Assembly: GCF_024749285.1 (NCBI RefSeq)
Contig: NZ_CP087196.1
Coordinates: 2,232,001 to 2,296,000 of the forward strand
DNA from: Pseudomonas sp. B21-015
Lineage (GTDB): Bacteria > Pseudomonadota > Gammaproteobacteria > Pseudomonadales > Pseudomonadaceae
Direction: 5' to 3'
DNA length: 64,000 nt
The notes below the pieces were generated by a model, which worked only from the letters and a program-made list of their open reading frames with translations, ran no database searches and had not been told where the DNA came from. The translations under genes and the position numbers were made by a program. How positions within the stretch are numbered: the first letter of the stretch is position 1; every line of letters begins with the position of its first letter. Of this stretch, positions 8,901 through 16,143 are shown piece by piece.

Positions 8901-10731
8901 ACGGGACTCGGCCGGACGGTTGCTGACCAAGACCCTGCCCGACGGCATCCAGGTCGACTATCGCTACGACTCGCTGGGCCGACTGACCAGTGTCGACGAC
9001 GGCCACGACCATCCGCTGGAATTCGAGTACGACCAACAGGATCGCCTGATCACCGAGCACCAAGGCTGGGGCACCTTGCGTTATGGCTACGACGCCTGCG
9101 GCCAACTCAACCGCCTGCGTCTGCCGGACGGCAGCAAGCTCGATTACCACCACGCCAAGGGCGGCGCGCTGACGGCCATTGACCTCAACGGCACACGCCT
9201 CACCACCCACCAATTCGCCTTCGGCCGCGAACAGCAGCGTCAACAAGGTCAGCTCACCAGCCAATACCACTACGACGAACAAGGCCGGTTACAAGCCCAC
9301 GCCATCAACCAGCAATCCAGTCCGCTGTACATGCGCCATTACGGGTATGCGGTCAACGGCAACCTGGCAACCATCGCCGACAGCCGTCATGGCCAGCGCA
9401 GCTATTACTACGACGCACTCAACCGCCTGACCCGCGTGCGCCACACCCGCGACGACCCACCGGAAACCTTCGCCCACGACCCGGCCGGCAACCTGCTGAT
9501 GCAGGACCGCCCCGGCGCCGCGAAGGTGCTCGGTAATCGCCTACTCATGCAGGGCGACCGCCACTACGACTACGACGCCTTCGGCAACCTGATCCGCGAA
9601 CGCCGCGGCACCGCACAGAAACTCGTCACCGAATACCGCTACGACTGCCAGCACCGGCTTATCGGCGTCACCACCCCGGACGGTCGTTGCTCAAGCTACC
9701 GCTACGACGCCTTCGGCCGCCGCATCGCCAAAACCGTTGACGGCAAAACTACCGAGTTCTTCTGGCAGGGCGACAACCTCGTCGCTGAAAGTAGCCACGA
9801 GCATTACCGCAGCTACGTCTACGAGCCGGGCAGTTTCCGTCCGCTGGCGATGCTCGACGGCAAAGGCCCGCGCAAGGCTTGCCCGTTCTACTACCAACTC
9901 GATCACCTCGGTACGCCGCAGGAACTGACAGATTACGGTGGTGAGATCGTTTGGTCGGCGAAGTACAACGCCTATGGCAAGGTCACGCATCTGGCGTTCG
10001 GAGGGGGAGAGCAGCTCGATCAGCCGCTGCGTTTTCAGGGGCAATACTTCGACGTCGAAAGCGGCCTGCACTACAACCGGCATCGGTACTATGATCCGGA
10101 GGTTGGTCGGTATCTGACGCCGGATCCGGTCAAGTTGGCGGGTGGGCTGAACCAGTATCAATACACCCCGAATCCGACGGGGTGGGTTGATCCGTTGGGG
10201 TTGAGCGGGAATTGTCCGCCGCCGAATAAGCCGGAATGTTCCGCGCCGGATGATGTGGGTAAGGCTAAGGTTGATGAGGGGGAGCCTGAGTTACCGAAGC
10301 CGAGTGTTGAGGAGATAGCTAAAAAAGAGATTAATAGACTAAACGACAGCCAGGGCATGCATATGGTTGGGAAACATGGTCCAGAGGTTCCAGATACGCC
10401 TTTCAAGCAACGGGCAATTGACGGTACGAATCCGATTACTGGTCAACCTCATCGACGAAGGAGAGGAAACCCGAGTTCTAGATTTCATAGTTATACGCTA
10501 ATGCATAAAGCTTATATTCTTGCAACAACGAGAACGGAAAATGGGCTCCCACGTTTTACAGGAAAGGACAGTGAGGAAAACGATATTGTCAGAATGAGGC
10601 TTCCGGGCGCTGGTGAGGGGTATTTCCCCAATCCCCAGTCGCGGGAGAATCCAGAGCTTATTAGATTGGATGGCTTTGAAATGAAATTCGATTCTGATGG
10701 CATCCCATTTACGTTATTTCCGATTAAATAG
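5980..10731 (+). CDS. RHS-repeat polymorphic toxin
   Basis: A 1583-residue RHS/YD-repeat protein. Residues 1-180 are a unique N-terminal region, residues about 270-330 are strongly hydrophobic and probably membrane-spanning, and a DUF6531-like segment begins near residue 395 (CPVSMVTGEELL). YD repeats (YRYD..GRL type) run from about 575 to 1260. The RHS core ends at 1370-1408 with YDPEVGRYLTPDP and WVDPLGL, the usual self-cleavage boundary. The last ~175 residues are a variable toxin domain whose DNA (from about 10300) is visibly richer in A and T than the core. The toxin domain has HMVGKHGPEV and a SSRFHSY motif, which recalls RNase-type polymorphic toxins, but this is a weak inference. No PAAR or VgrG gene is next to it. 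The candidate immunity gene follows after 8 bases. Confidence 0.9.
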   Translation: MEHVIRIEQELDSFPHTLSLYREQLKHWFNRAADKASHVADLPSLMGMERIIRFGGSSTVVSSGDDKFISTVVQCPKGGKLEIESKFESVYDIPVGNIQVDVIAQESGESTPVTLDKNGKGLFRGEEGKFYRIHVHNEVTPQQVEDLFASYDGLTKELDSWLHDEWRTFKPKWSQSSSVAVGNGMLAGSWAAIEGVWDGISLLSDILKDPARFAERLGESVAELERLAKTAPDVMEKAQLLASDEAALCLLVRCASLWLDMLPPSEIAGKTAEAVSMVVVQLLIDILIGIVLTFAGAGAGIAYLTMRLADRAAQLLSAVLRLVKAIFTIINNFISYVDRYKKVAARGIAAGMKKGRMQLSWSARRNASLKKDEHHDDSPDQAKNPNGDSATCAPSTCKNGCPVSMVTGEELLTLTDGSLDGILPFDFTRLYRTSAAEIDCGLGFGWSHSLAHRLEIDGDQVIWIDHENRRTTFPIPSAERPAIHNSLSRAAIYLGAAPEELILAQAGEDARFYHFHHGRLTAISDAYDNRLRLTRDRQERIQRLDNGAGRALLLRYDRAHLIAVDYQVFVPAQTLAEAWHTEQTLVSYRYDECDQLIEASNAAGESERYDYDDQHVILQRQLAGGASFFWEWERSGKSARCVRHWASFSQMDTRYVWDDEGSVTVQNIDGSEEVYVHDDRARLVRKVELDGGEHLKAYDDQGRLLAEQDPLGAVTEYRYDEVGRLVALIPPEDEPTAYEYRNGFLHARYRGNAMWKYQRNAQGDVTEATDPDGQVTHYHYDAQGRLLSIRYPDTSRHVFVWNALGQLLEETLPDGGQRKFSYDALGRQTTRQDEHGAVTQYQWDAVSRLVQTTLPTGATRAFSYNAYGKITAERDELGRVTRYEYADDLHLVSRRINPDGTQLRYRYDNAQLLLTEIENESGETYRLDYTPNGLIRQETGFDGRRTAYVYDLNGHLLEKTEFGDDGSQRVTGYQRDSAGRLLTKTLPDGIQVDYRYDSLGRLTSVDDGHDHPLEFEYDQQDRLITEHQGWGTLRYGYDACGQLNRLRLPDGSKLDYHHAKGGALTAIDLNGTRLTTHQFAFGREQQRQQGQLTSQYHYDEQGRLQAHAINQQSSPLYMRHYGYAVNGNLATIADSRHGQRSYYYDALNRLTRVRHTRDDPPETFAHDPAGNLLMQDRPGAAKVLGNRLLMQGDRHYDYDAFGNLIRERRGTAQKLVTEYRYDCQHRLIGVTTPDGRCSSYRYDAFGRRIAKTVDGKTTEFFWQGDNLVAESSHEHYRSYVYEPGSFRPLAMLDGKGPRKACPFYYQLDHLGTPQELTDYGGEIVWSAKYNAYGKVTHLAFGGGEQLDQPLRFQGQYFDVESGLHYNRHRYYDPEVGRYLTPDPVKLAGGLNQYQYTPNPTGWVDPLGLSGNCPPPNKPECSAPDDVGKAKVDEGEPELPKPSVEEIAKKEINRLNDSQGMHMVGKHGPEVPDTPFKQRAIDGTNPITGQPHRRRRGNPSSRFHSYTLMHKAYILATTRTENGLPRFTGKDSEENDIVRMRLPGAGEGYFPNPQSRENPELIRLDGFEMKFDSDGIPFTLFPIK

Positions 10732-10739
10732 AGTGAAAA

Positions 10740-11162
10740 ATGCTTATTGATCCTGGAACTGGGCAGCCGTATATCCCTACACCCTCTTATTTTTTGGGGT
10801 GTTTTGATATTTATGATCGTGAAGAGACTCTGGGTGAGGAATTGGAGGGGTTCGATCCTAATGATCCGACGGACAGGGAGGAGCTAATTCTTAAATATTG
10901 CCTACCCAGAAAGCGATCATATAGGCAAAGATTTTTACTTTACAAATGTCTGGAGGAAGCTCTTCAGGACAGAAATTATGATTTCCAATCATTGCTGAAG
11001 TATGACCCTGAGGCGTATTCATCATTTCCTGATGGGTGGGATGAGATGAAAAATACCAGGGCATTTTTTGAAGACATTTTTCGCTTGGCAACTGTTGTGT
11101 GGGAAGACGACCTTCAAAAAGCCAGCCTTGAAGATCAATCCACTTGGACGACTATCGGTTAG
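10740..11162 (+). CDS. Candidate immunity protein for the RHS toxin
   Basis: A 140-residue acidic, soluble protein with no signal peptide or membrane segment. I recognise no family. It starts 8 bases after the rhs stop and shares the AT-rich composition of the toxin tip. In RHS/CDI-type loci the small gene directly downstream of the variable C-terminus encodes the cognate immunity protein, so position, size and acidity support that role; nothing in the sequence proves it. The start ATG at 10740 follows GAGTGAAAA, a weak purine-rich ribosome site, which suggests coupling to rhs translation. Confidence 0.65.
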   Translation: MLIDPGTGQPYIPTPSYFLGCFDIYDREETLGEELEGFDPNDPTDREELILKYCLPRKRSYRQRFLLYKCLEEALQDRNYDFQSLLKYDPEAYSSFPDGWDEMKNTRAFFEDIFRLATVVWEDDLQKASLEDQSTWTTIG

Positions 11163-11525
11163 TTGCGTTGATAGTCGTACATGCTGCGAAATTTCTGGAC
11201 AAGGTCGTCGGAAGTTTCCTTCAACTCGTAGCGGTTTCCATGAACTGGTGTGAAATGTTTTCCATCGATAGTCTCTGGTGGTCACTGAAGATTCAGTGGC
11301 AGGGTGTAGGAACCCTTCAATACCGTTAGAGCTACATTGACGTCGATGCTTGGTTTGCGGCCGTTAACGTGCGTCCGTAATATCTGTTGCGGCGGCTATG
11401 CGCGGGCACGCTTCGGCGTGGTCGAGTTTTGCTCTAAGGGTCTCGATATTCCTACCCCGTGCATAGCTGCCACCCTAGCCTGTAGGAAGGCCTAAGGCAG
11501 CTCCATTTCTTCCTTGGAGCATCTC
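11159..11525 (-). pseudogene. Degenerate minus-strand coding remnant downstream of the RHS locus
   Basis: No intact gene is present here. On the minus strand, open stretches read like protein: 40 codons ending MYDYQRN before a TAA at 11159-11161, the same frame continuing upstream past a TGA at 11282-11284 with NGRKPSIDVNVALTVLKG, and in another frame an earlier segment NIETLRAKLDHAEACPRIAA ending TDITDAR at TAA 11364-11366. The compositions look coding-like, but stops and frame changes break them. It may be a decayed gene or a conserved intergenic module. The TAA overlaps the immunity gene stop in convergent orientation. Confidence 0.4.
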
Positions 11526-11527
11526 AA

Positions 11528-11850
11528 ATGAAAAATCTTCACCCCGATCCACCCTACGAAAAACCAATTCCCCACCCCAAAAACCGCTTCATGGCACTCA
11601 CCAGCAATTGCACCGACATGCCCACCTGTTCGTCGATACCCACGCGCCGTTGGATATCCTGACCAACGCCGCCAGCTATCGAATTCGCGCAGTCACTCAG
11701 GTGCTCGAAAACATGTCCATGCGCGGCTCGGTCGAGTGCGACTCGATCATTCTCAGCGACTTCGCCTTGCTCTGCGCCATTCCGTTACGGGACGGGTGCG
11801 ATGTGCTGGATGTGATTGGGCGACGGTTGAGGGCACGGCCTTCGGAGTAG
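11528..11850 (+). pseudogene. Frameshifted small Pseudomonas protein gene
   Basis: An ATG at 11528, behind GGAGCATCTCAA, opens MKNLHPDPPYEKPIPHP, a start of a type seen in small conserved Pseudomonas proteins. This frame stops near 11661. From about 11600 the frame one base earlier carries a coherent continuation (HAHLFVDTHAPLDIL ... DVLDVIGRRLRARPSE) to TAG at 11848-11850. The pattern fits a single-base deletion around 11595-11620 in a gene of about 107 codons. The function is unknown. A similar C-terminal remnant occurs at 51969-52022. Confidence 0.55.
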
Positions 11851-11948
11851 CGGCGGGACGGTGCGGCGTTCCGACAAGCTCCCTCGCCACAGGATTTTGA
11901 ATGGCCGGGATGTTTTGGGGCCGCTTCGCGACCCGAAGGCGGCAAGCC

Positions 11949-13541
11949 TTAATGAGCATCAGCACTCGGCGCGGCCGGTGGTTGTACCTTGTGCATCAAG
12001 GGCACCATCGCCGTGGCGAGGATGAAGCAGACCATGATCATCAGGAACGCGTCACCGTAGGTTTGCGTCTGCGCTTCGCGGTAGGTCAGCAGCCACAGCT
12101 GATGCAGGCTGGCGGTGACGCCGATGTCACCGCTTTGGCCGAGGGCGGCAAAGTTATGGCCGACCTGGGACAGCCACTGATTGAGTGCTTCGTTGGTGCT
12201 GTTGAGGTTCTCCGCCAACCGGGTGAAGTGCAGGTTGGTGCGGTCATTGAGGATCGTGGCGCACGCAGCGATACCCATCGCGCCGCCGAGGTTGCGCATC
12301 AGGTTGAACAACCCCGACGCATGTTTGAGCCGTGCCGGTGCCAACCCGCCGAGGGTCAGGGTCACTGCAGGCGGCACTGCCAGTTGTTGCGCGATCCCGC
12401 GCAAGGCTTGCGGCAGCATCAGTTCTTTGGCCCCCCAGTCGTGGGTGATCGGGCTGAAATCCCACATCGACAAGGCGAACAGCCCAAGGCCGGTCATCAT
12501 GATCCAGCGCAGGTCGACGCGGTTGGCCAAAAAGGCGTACAGCGGAATCGCCAGAATCTGGAACACCCCTGTGGAAAAAGCCGCGAGGCCAATGTCCAGC
12601 GCGCTGTAACCGCGCACGCGCCCGAGAAACAATGGCGTGAGGTAAATCGTCGCGAACAGGCCGATCCCCGTGACGAACGAAAAGAAACAGCCGAGGGCGA
12701 AGTTGCGGTCCTTCAAGGCACGCAAATCGACGATCGGGTTGGCCACGTACAGGGTGCGACCAATGAAGGCTAATCCAGCCAGGCCGCTGATCCAGGCGGT
12801 GCTCAGAATCGTGCTATCGCTGAACCAGTTCCAGCGTGGGCCTTCTTCGAGGGTGTATTCCAGGCAACCGAGAAACACTGCCAGGAACAGCATGCTCAGG
12901 TAGTCGGCACCTTTGAGCAGCGACAATTCCGGCTGGTCGATTTTCACCAGCATCGGCACCGCCACGGCAACGAAAATCCCCGGCACCAGGTTGATGTAGA
13001 ACAGCCAGTGCCAGGACGAAATGTCGGTGATCCAGCCACCGATTTCCGGCCCCAGCGTCGGTGCCAGCGAGGCCACGGCACCAATGGTCGCGGCGGCGAT
13101 TACCCGTTGTTTGCCGGTGAAGAAAAAGAACGCCGTGGTAAACACCAACGGAATCATCGAACCACCGAGAAACCCTTGCAGGGCGCGGAAGGCGATCATG
13201 CTCTGGATGTTCCAGGCCGCGCCGCAGAGCAGGCTGGCTAAAGTGAAGCCCACCGCCGAAGCGCAAAACAACCAACGGGTCGAGAACACCCGGGACAACC
13301 AGCCCGACAGCGGAATCACGATGATTTCGGCGATCAGGTAACTGGTCTGCACCCAGGCGGTTTCGTCGGTGCCGGCCGAGAGCCCGCCGCCGATGTCACG
13401 CAGCGACGCCGAGACGATCTGGATATCCAGCAGCGCAATGAACATGCCGATGCACATCGTGGCGAAGGCGAACACCTTGGTCGCCGTCGCCATGTTGGCG
13501 GCGTTGAACGGCTGCGCGGGGGCGGCGAGGGCGCGGCTCAT
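11949..13541 (-). CDS. DHA2-family MFS multidrug efflux permease (EmrB type)
   Basis: A 530-residue inner-membrane protein with about 14 hydrophobic segments. The N-terminal helix contains ALLDIQIVSASL, and the antiporter motif C appears as LAPTLGPEIGGWI. Drug:H+ antiporters of the EmrB/QacA group pair with a membrane-fusion protein and an outer-membrane channel to extrude hydrophobic compounds. The gene overlaps the upstream HlyD-type gene by 4 bases (ATGA type, 13538-13541), so the two are translationally coupled. No outer-membrane factor gene is adjacent; a TolC-like protein from elsewhere would be needed. Confidence 0.88.
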   Translation of the reverse strand: MSRALAAPAQPFNAANMATATKVFAFATMCIGMFIALLDIQIVSASLRDIGGGLSAGTDETAWVQTSYLIAEIIVIPLSGWLSRVFSTRWLFCASAVGFTLASLLCGAAWNIQSMIAFRALQGFLGGSMIPLVFTTAFFFFTGKQRVIAAATIGAVASLAPTLGPEIGGWITDISSWHWLFYINLVPGIFVAVAVPMLVKIDQPELSLLKGADYLSMLFLAVFLGCLEYTLEEGPRWNWFSDSTILSTAWISGLAGLAFIGRTLYVANPIVDLRALKDRNFALGCFFSFVTGIGLFATIYLTPLFLGRVRGYSALDIGLAAFSTGVFQILAIPLYAFLANRVDLRWIMMTGLGLFALSMWDFSPITHDWGAKELMLPQALRGIAQQLAVPPAVTLTLGGLAPARLKHASGLFNLMRNLGGAMGIAACATILNDRTNLHFTRLAENLNSTNEALNQWLSQVGHNFAALGQSGDIGVTASLHQLWLLTYREAQTQTYGDAFLMIMVCFILATAMVPLMHKVQPPAAPSADAH

Positions 13542-14659
13542 GGCGCGCTGGCCACGGTTGGGGATTCAGGCTCGGCGCGGGTGTCCACTTCGGCAGTCAC
13601 CGACAGACCGGGACGCAGATGACCGAGCACGCCATCGGCCGGGTCGAGAAGGATCCGCACTGGCACTCGCTGGACGATTTTGGTGAAGTTGCCGGTGGCG
13701 TTTTCCGGTGGCAGTACGCTGAACTGCGAACCACTGGCCGGCGCGAGGCTGTCCAGATGACCGTGGAATTCACGCCCTTTGAGCACGTCTGCATGAACGA
13801 TCACACGCTGGCCCGGCGTCATTCGGGCCAGCTGATCTTCCTTGAAATTGGCATCGACCCACAGCCCGCTGGCCGGTACCACCGACAACAGTTGCGAACC
13901 GGCCTGGGCGTAAGCACCAACCCGTGCCCGGCGATTGCCGATCACGCCATCGACGGGGGCTTTCAACTCGGTGTAACCGACGTTCAACTGCGCCAGATCA
14001 CGCTCGGCCCGCGCTTGTATCAACGCCGCGCGGGCTTGCTGTTTCTGGGTATCGATCACGTTCAACTGACGTTGCGCGGCCAGCAGTTCGGCCTGGGCCC
14101 GGGCACTCTGCGCCTGGGCAGTCTTGAAGGTGGCGTTGGCTCGTTGGGCGCTCTCCACCGAGACGGCGTTGCTGCCAACCAGTTTTTTGTAGCGAGCATC
14201 ATCGTCCCGCGAGCGGGCGGTTTCAGCGCCTGTGGCATCAATGCCGGCACGGGCCTGGCCGATCACCGCGTGTTGCAGTTGTTCGGTGGCGTCGAGGTTG
14301 GCGAGCAGCGCTTCTTCGGCGGCCACCGCACCTTCGGCCTTGGCCAGGTTGGCGCGGTAATCGCGGGCGTCGAGACGAATCAGCACATCGCCGGCCTTGA
14401 CCCTCTGGTTGTCGGTGACCAGCACCTCTTCGATGTAACCCGCCACCTTCGGCCCGATCACCGTCACATCGCCGCCGATGTAGGCGTCGTCGGTTTCTTC
14501 GATGAAGCGGCCGGCGGTCCACCAGTGAGTTGCGTACAGCCCGGCGAACACCAGGGTCGCGATGGCCGCCGTCAGCAGCACCAGCCGTTTGAGCAGGGGA
14601 GGCTTGGGTGGGTTCACCGTGACAGCGAGGTCGGGTTCAAGGCTGGGCATGCTGGTCAT
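13538..14659 (-). CDS. HlyD/EmrA-family membrane fusion protein
   Basis: A 373-residue periplasmic adaptor. One N-terminal membrane helix (residues about 25-45, VLLTAAIATLVFAGLYA-like) is followed by a biotinyl-lipoyl half (DAYIGGDVTVIGPKVAGYI), a long alanine/glutamine-rich coiled coil (about 95-215), the second lipoyl half (LKAPVDGVIGNRRARVGAYA) and a beta barrel. It bridges the EmrB-like permease to an outer-membrane channel. It is first in a two-gene operon. A perfect palindrome (14687-14702) lies about 30-45 bases upstream of the start and may be its operator. Confidence 0.88.
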   Translation of the reverse strand: MTSMPSLEPDLAVTVNPPKPPLLKRLVLLTAAIATLVFAGLYATHWWTAGRFIEETDDAYIGGDVTVIGPKVAGYIEEVLVTDNQRVKAGDVLIRLDARDYRANLAKAEGAVAAEEALLANLDATEQLQHAVIGQARAGIDATGAETARSRDDDARYKKLVGSNAVSVESAQRANATFKTAQAQSARAQAELLAAQRQLNVIDTQKQQARAALIQARAERDLAQLNVGYTELKAPVDGVIGNRRARVGAYAQAGSQLLSVVPASGLWVDANFKEDQLARMTPGQRVIVHADVLKGREFHGHLDSLAPASGSQFSVLPPENATGNFTKIVQRVPVRILLDPADGVLGHLRPGLSVTAEVDTRAEPESPTVASAP

Positions 14660-14686
14660 GGAGATTACCTGTGAGAAACGCTTCTT

Positions 14687-14702
14687 TATTACGGGCGTAA
14701 TA
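14687..14702. promoter_or_regulatory. Palindromic operator candidate upstream of the efflux operon
   Basis: TATTACG-GG-CGTAATA is a perfect inverted repeat with 7-base arms, 28 bases upstream of the HlyD-type start. A second looser pair, ATTACCTG (14664-14671) and CAGGTAAT (14708-14715), flanks it. This arrangement suggests a dimeric repressor or activator site; the regulator is not identified. Confidence 0.5.
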
Positions 14703-14755
14703 TGTCGCAGGTAATATTTACTGGCAATGGGTATCTGCTGCCGGTCGTCGTTTAT

Positions 14756-14805
14756 TTAATCCACGCGCCAGGGGGGATGCCGGTCATGTCCTTGAAGAAC
14801 GCCAT
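14756..14805 (-). pseudogene. Remnant C-terminus, probably of an AraC-type regulator
   Basis: Sixteen codons on the minus strand read MAFFKDMTGIPPWRVD then TAA. This resembles the end of the AraC/XylS helix-turn-helix domain (F...FK...G..P..WR). The upstream body is absent because the MFS gene ends at 14824. It looks like the tail of a deleted regulator that once preceded the efflux operon in the same orientation. Confidence 0.4.
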
Positions 14806-14823
14806 GAATCAGTTTGCGACGTC

Positions 14824-15975
14824 TCAAACCTTCAACACCTTCCCGCCAATCGCCACGGCCACCAGCAATACCGCCATCAACCCAAAGGCAAAACTCAAAC
14901 TGCTGCCATGGGCGATAAAGCCGATCACTGCGGGCCCGGCGAGAATTCCTGCATAGCCCAACGTGGTAATGGCCGGCACGGCGATGCTTTCCGGCATGAC
15001 GGTCTGTTTGCCCACGGCGGTATAGAGCACCGGCACAATGTTCGAACAGCCAGCCCCCAGCAGCGCATAACCCACCAGCGCCGCTTCCCAGCTTGGTGCA
15101 AGTGTCGCCAATGTCAGGCCCGCCGCGGCCGTCAGGCCACCAAACACGATCACTCGTGTGGCACCGAGGCGCCGGACAATGGCATCGCCGGTCAAGCGCC
15201 CGACGGTCATGGTCAGCGCAAACGCCGCATAACCCAGCCCCGCATACGCCGTGTCGATCCCACGCTCCTGCGCCAGGAACACCGCGCTCCAGTCGAGCGC
15301 CGCGCCTTCGGCCAGGAACACGATGAAGCACATCCCGCCAATAAACAGCACGATGCCATGGGGCACGGCAAACGCCGGGCCGGAGCTTTCACTGCCGTAA
15401 GGCAACAGGTGCGGCGCGGCTTTAAGCAATGCCAGCACTAGAACCACGATCACCACCAACATCGCCCCCAGCGGCGAAAAACCCAAACCGAGCAGGGCGC
15501 TGACACCCGCCGCGCCGACGATCCCGCCGAGGCTGAACAGCCCATGAAAACCCGACATCATGGTCTTGCCGCTGGCTCGCTCGACGATCACCGCTTGCAG
15601 GTTCACCGTCGAATCCACCGTGCCCAGCCCGGCGCCAAACATGAAGAGCGCGGCGATCAACGCCGGAATCGTAGACACCGTAGCCAACAGTGGCAGTGCC
15701 GCGCAGATCAACAAGGTCCCGCCGCTCAACACCCGACGGCAGCCAAAACGCGAAGACAGAATCCCGGCCATCGGCATCGCCAGAATCGAGCCCACCCCCA
15801 GACACAACAGCAACAGCCCGAGGGTGCCTTCATCCAGCCCCACCCGCGCCTTGGCGTAAGGCACCAGCGGAGCCCAGGCCGCGATGCCGAACCCGGCGAT
15901 GAAGAAGGCGATGCGCGTGGACATCTGCTCCAGACGTCCGGGAACGAAGGTGGCTTGGGTGTTGAGGTTGGTCAT
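14824..15975 (-). CDS. MFS transporter, YbjJ-like
   Basis: A 383-residue permease with about 12 membrane segments and short loops. The N-terminus (TRIAFFIAGFGIAAWAPLVPYAKA) and the first cytoplasmic loop, containing RFGCRRVL, fit the MFS group that includes E. coli YbjJ. The substrate is unknown. The ATG at 15973-15975 was chosen because AAGGATCGAT precedes it and hydrophobic helix 1 follows; the open frame upstream to 16515 has no family sequence. It is divergent from the DapF-like gene across a gap of about 170 bases. Confidence 0.8.
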   Translation of the reverse strand: MTNLNTQATFVPGRLEQMSTRIAFFIAGFGIAAWAPLVPYAKARVGLDEGTLGLLLLCLGVGSILAMPMAGILSSRFGCRRVLSGGTLLICAALPLLATVSTIPALIAALFMFGAGLGTVDSTVNLQAVIVERASGKTMMSGFHGLFSLGGIVGAAGVSALLGLGFSPLGAMLVVIVVLVLALLKAAPHLLPYGSESSGPAFAVPHGIVLFIGGMCFIVFLAEGAALDWSAVFLAQERGIDTAYAGLGYAAFALTMTVGRLTGDAIVRRLGATRVIVFGGLTAAAGLTLATLAPSWEAALVGYALLGAGCSNIVPVLYTAVGKQTVMPESIAVPAITTLGYAGILAGPAVIGFIAHGSSLSFAFGLMAVLLVAVAIGGKVLKV

Positions 15976-16143
15976 ATCGATCCTTGGCAAAAAACGTCGC
16001 GTCCCCAAAGGACAGTGAGCAACCGCATAGGGTTCGATCGTCACGTCCGGTTGGGTCGCAGTCAGGCAGGGTGACATCCTTGCACAGCCAGCCGTTGTTT
16101 CGCGATATTGTCGACGGATCAATTGTTCATACAGGGGGGCGCC

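Noticed and set aside
13619..14674. 351-codon plus-strand frame opposite the HlyD-type gene
   Set aside because: The minus-strand HlyD protein has clear domains; this one is a shadow of its high-GC codons.
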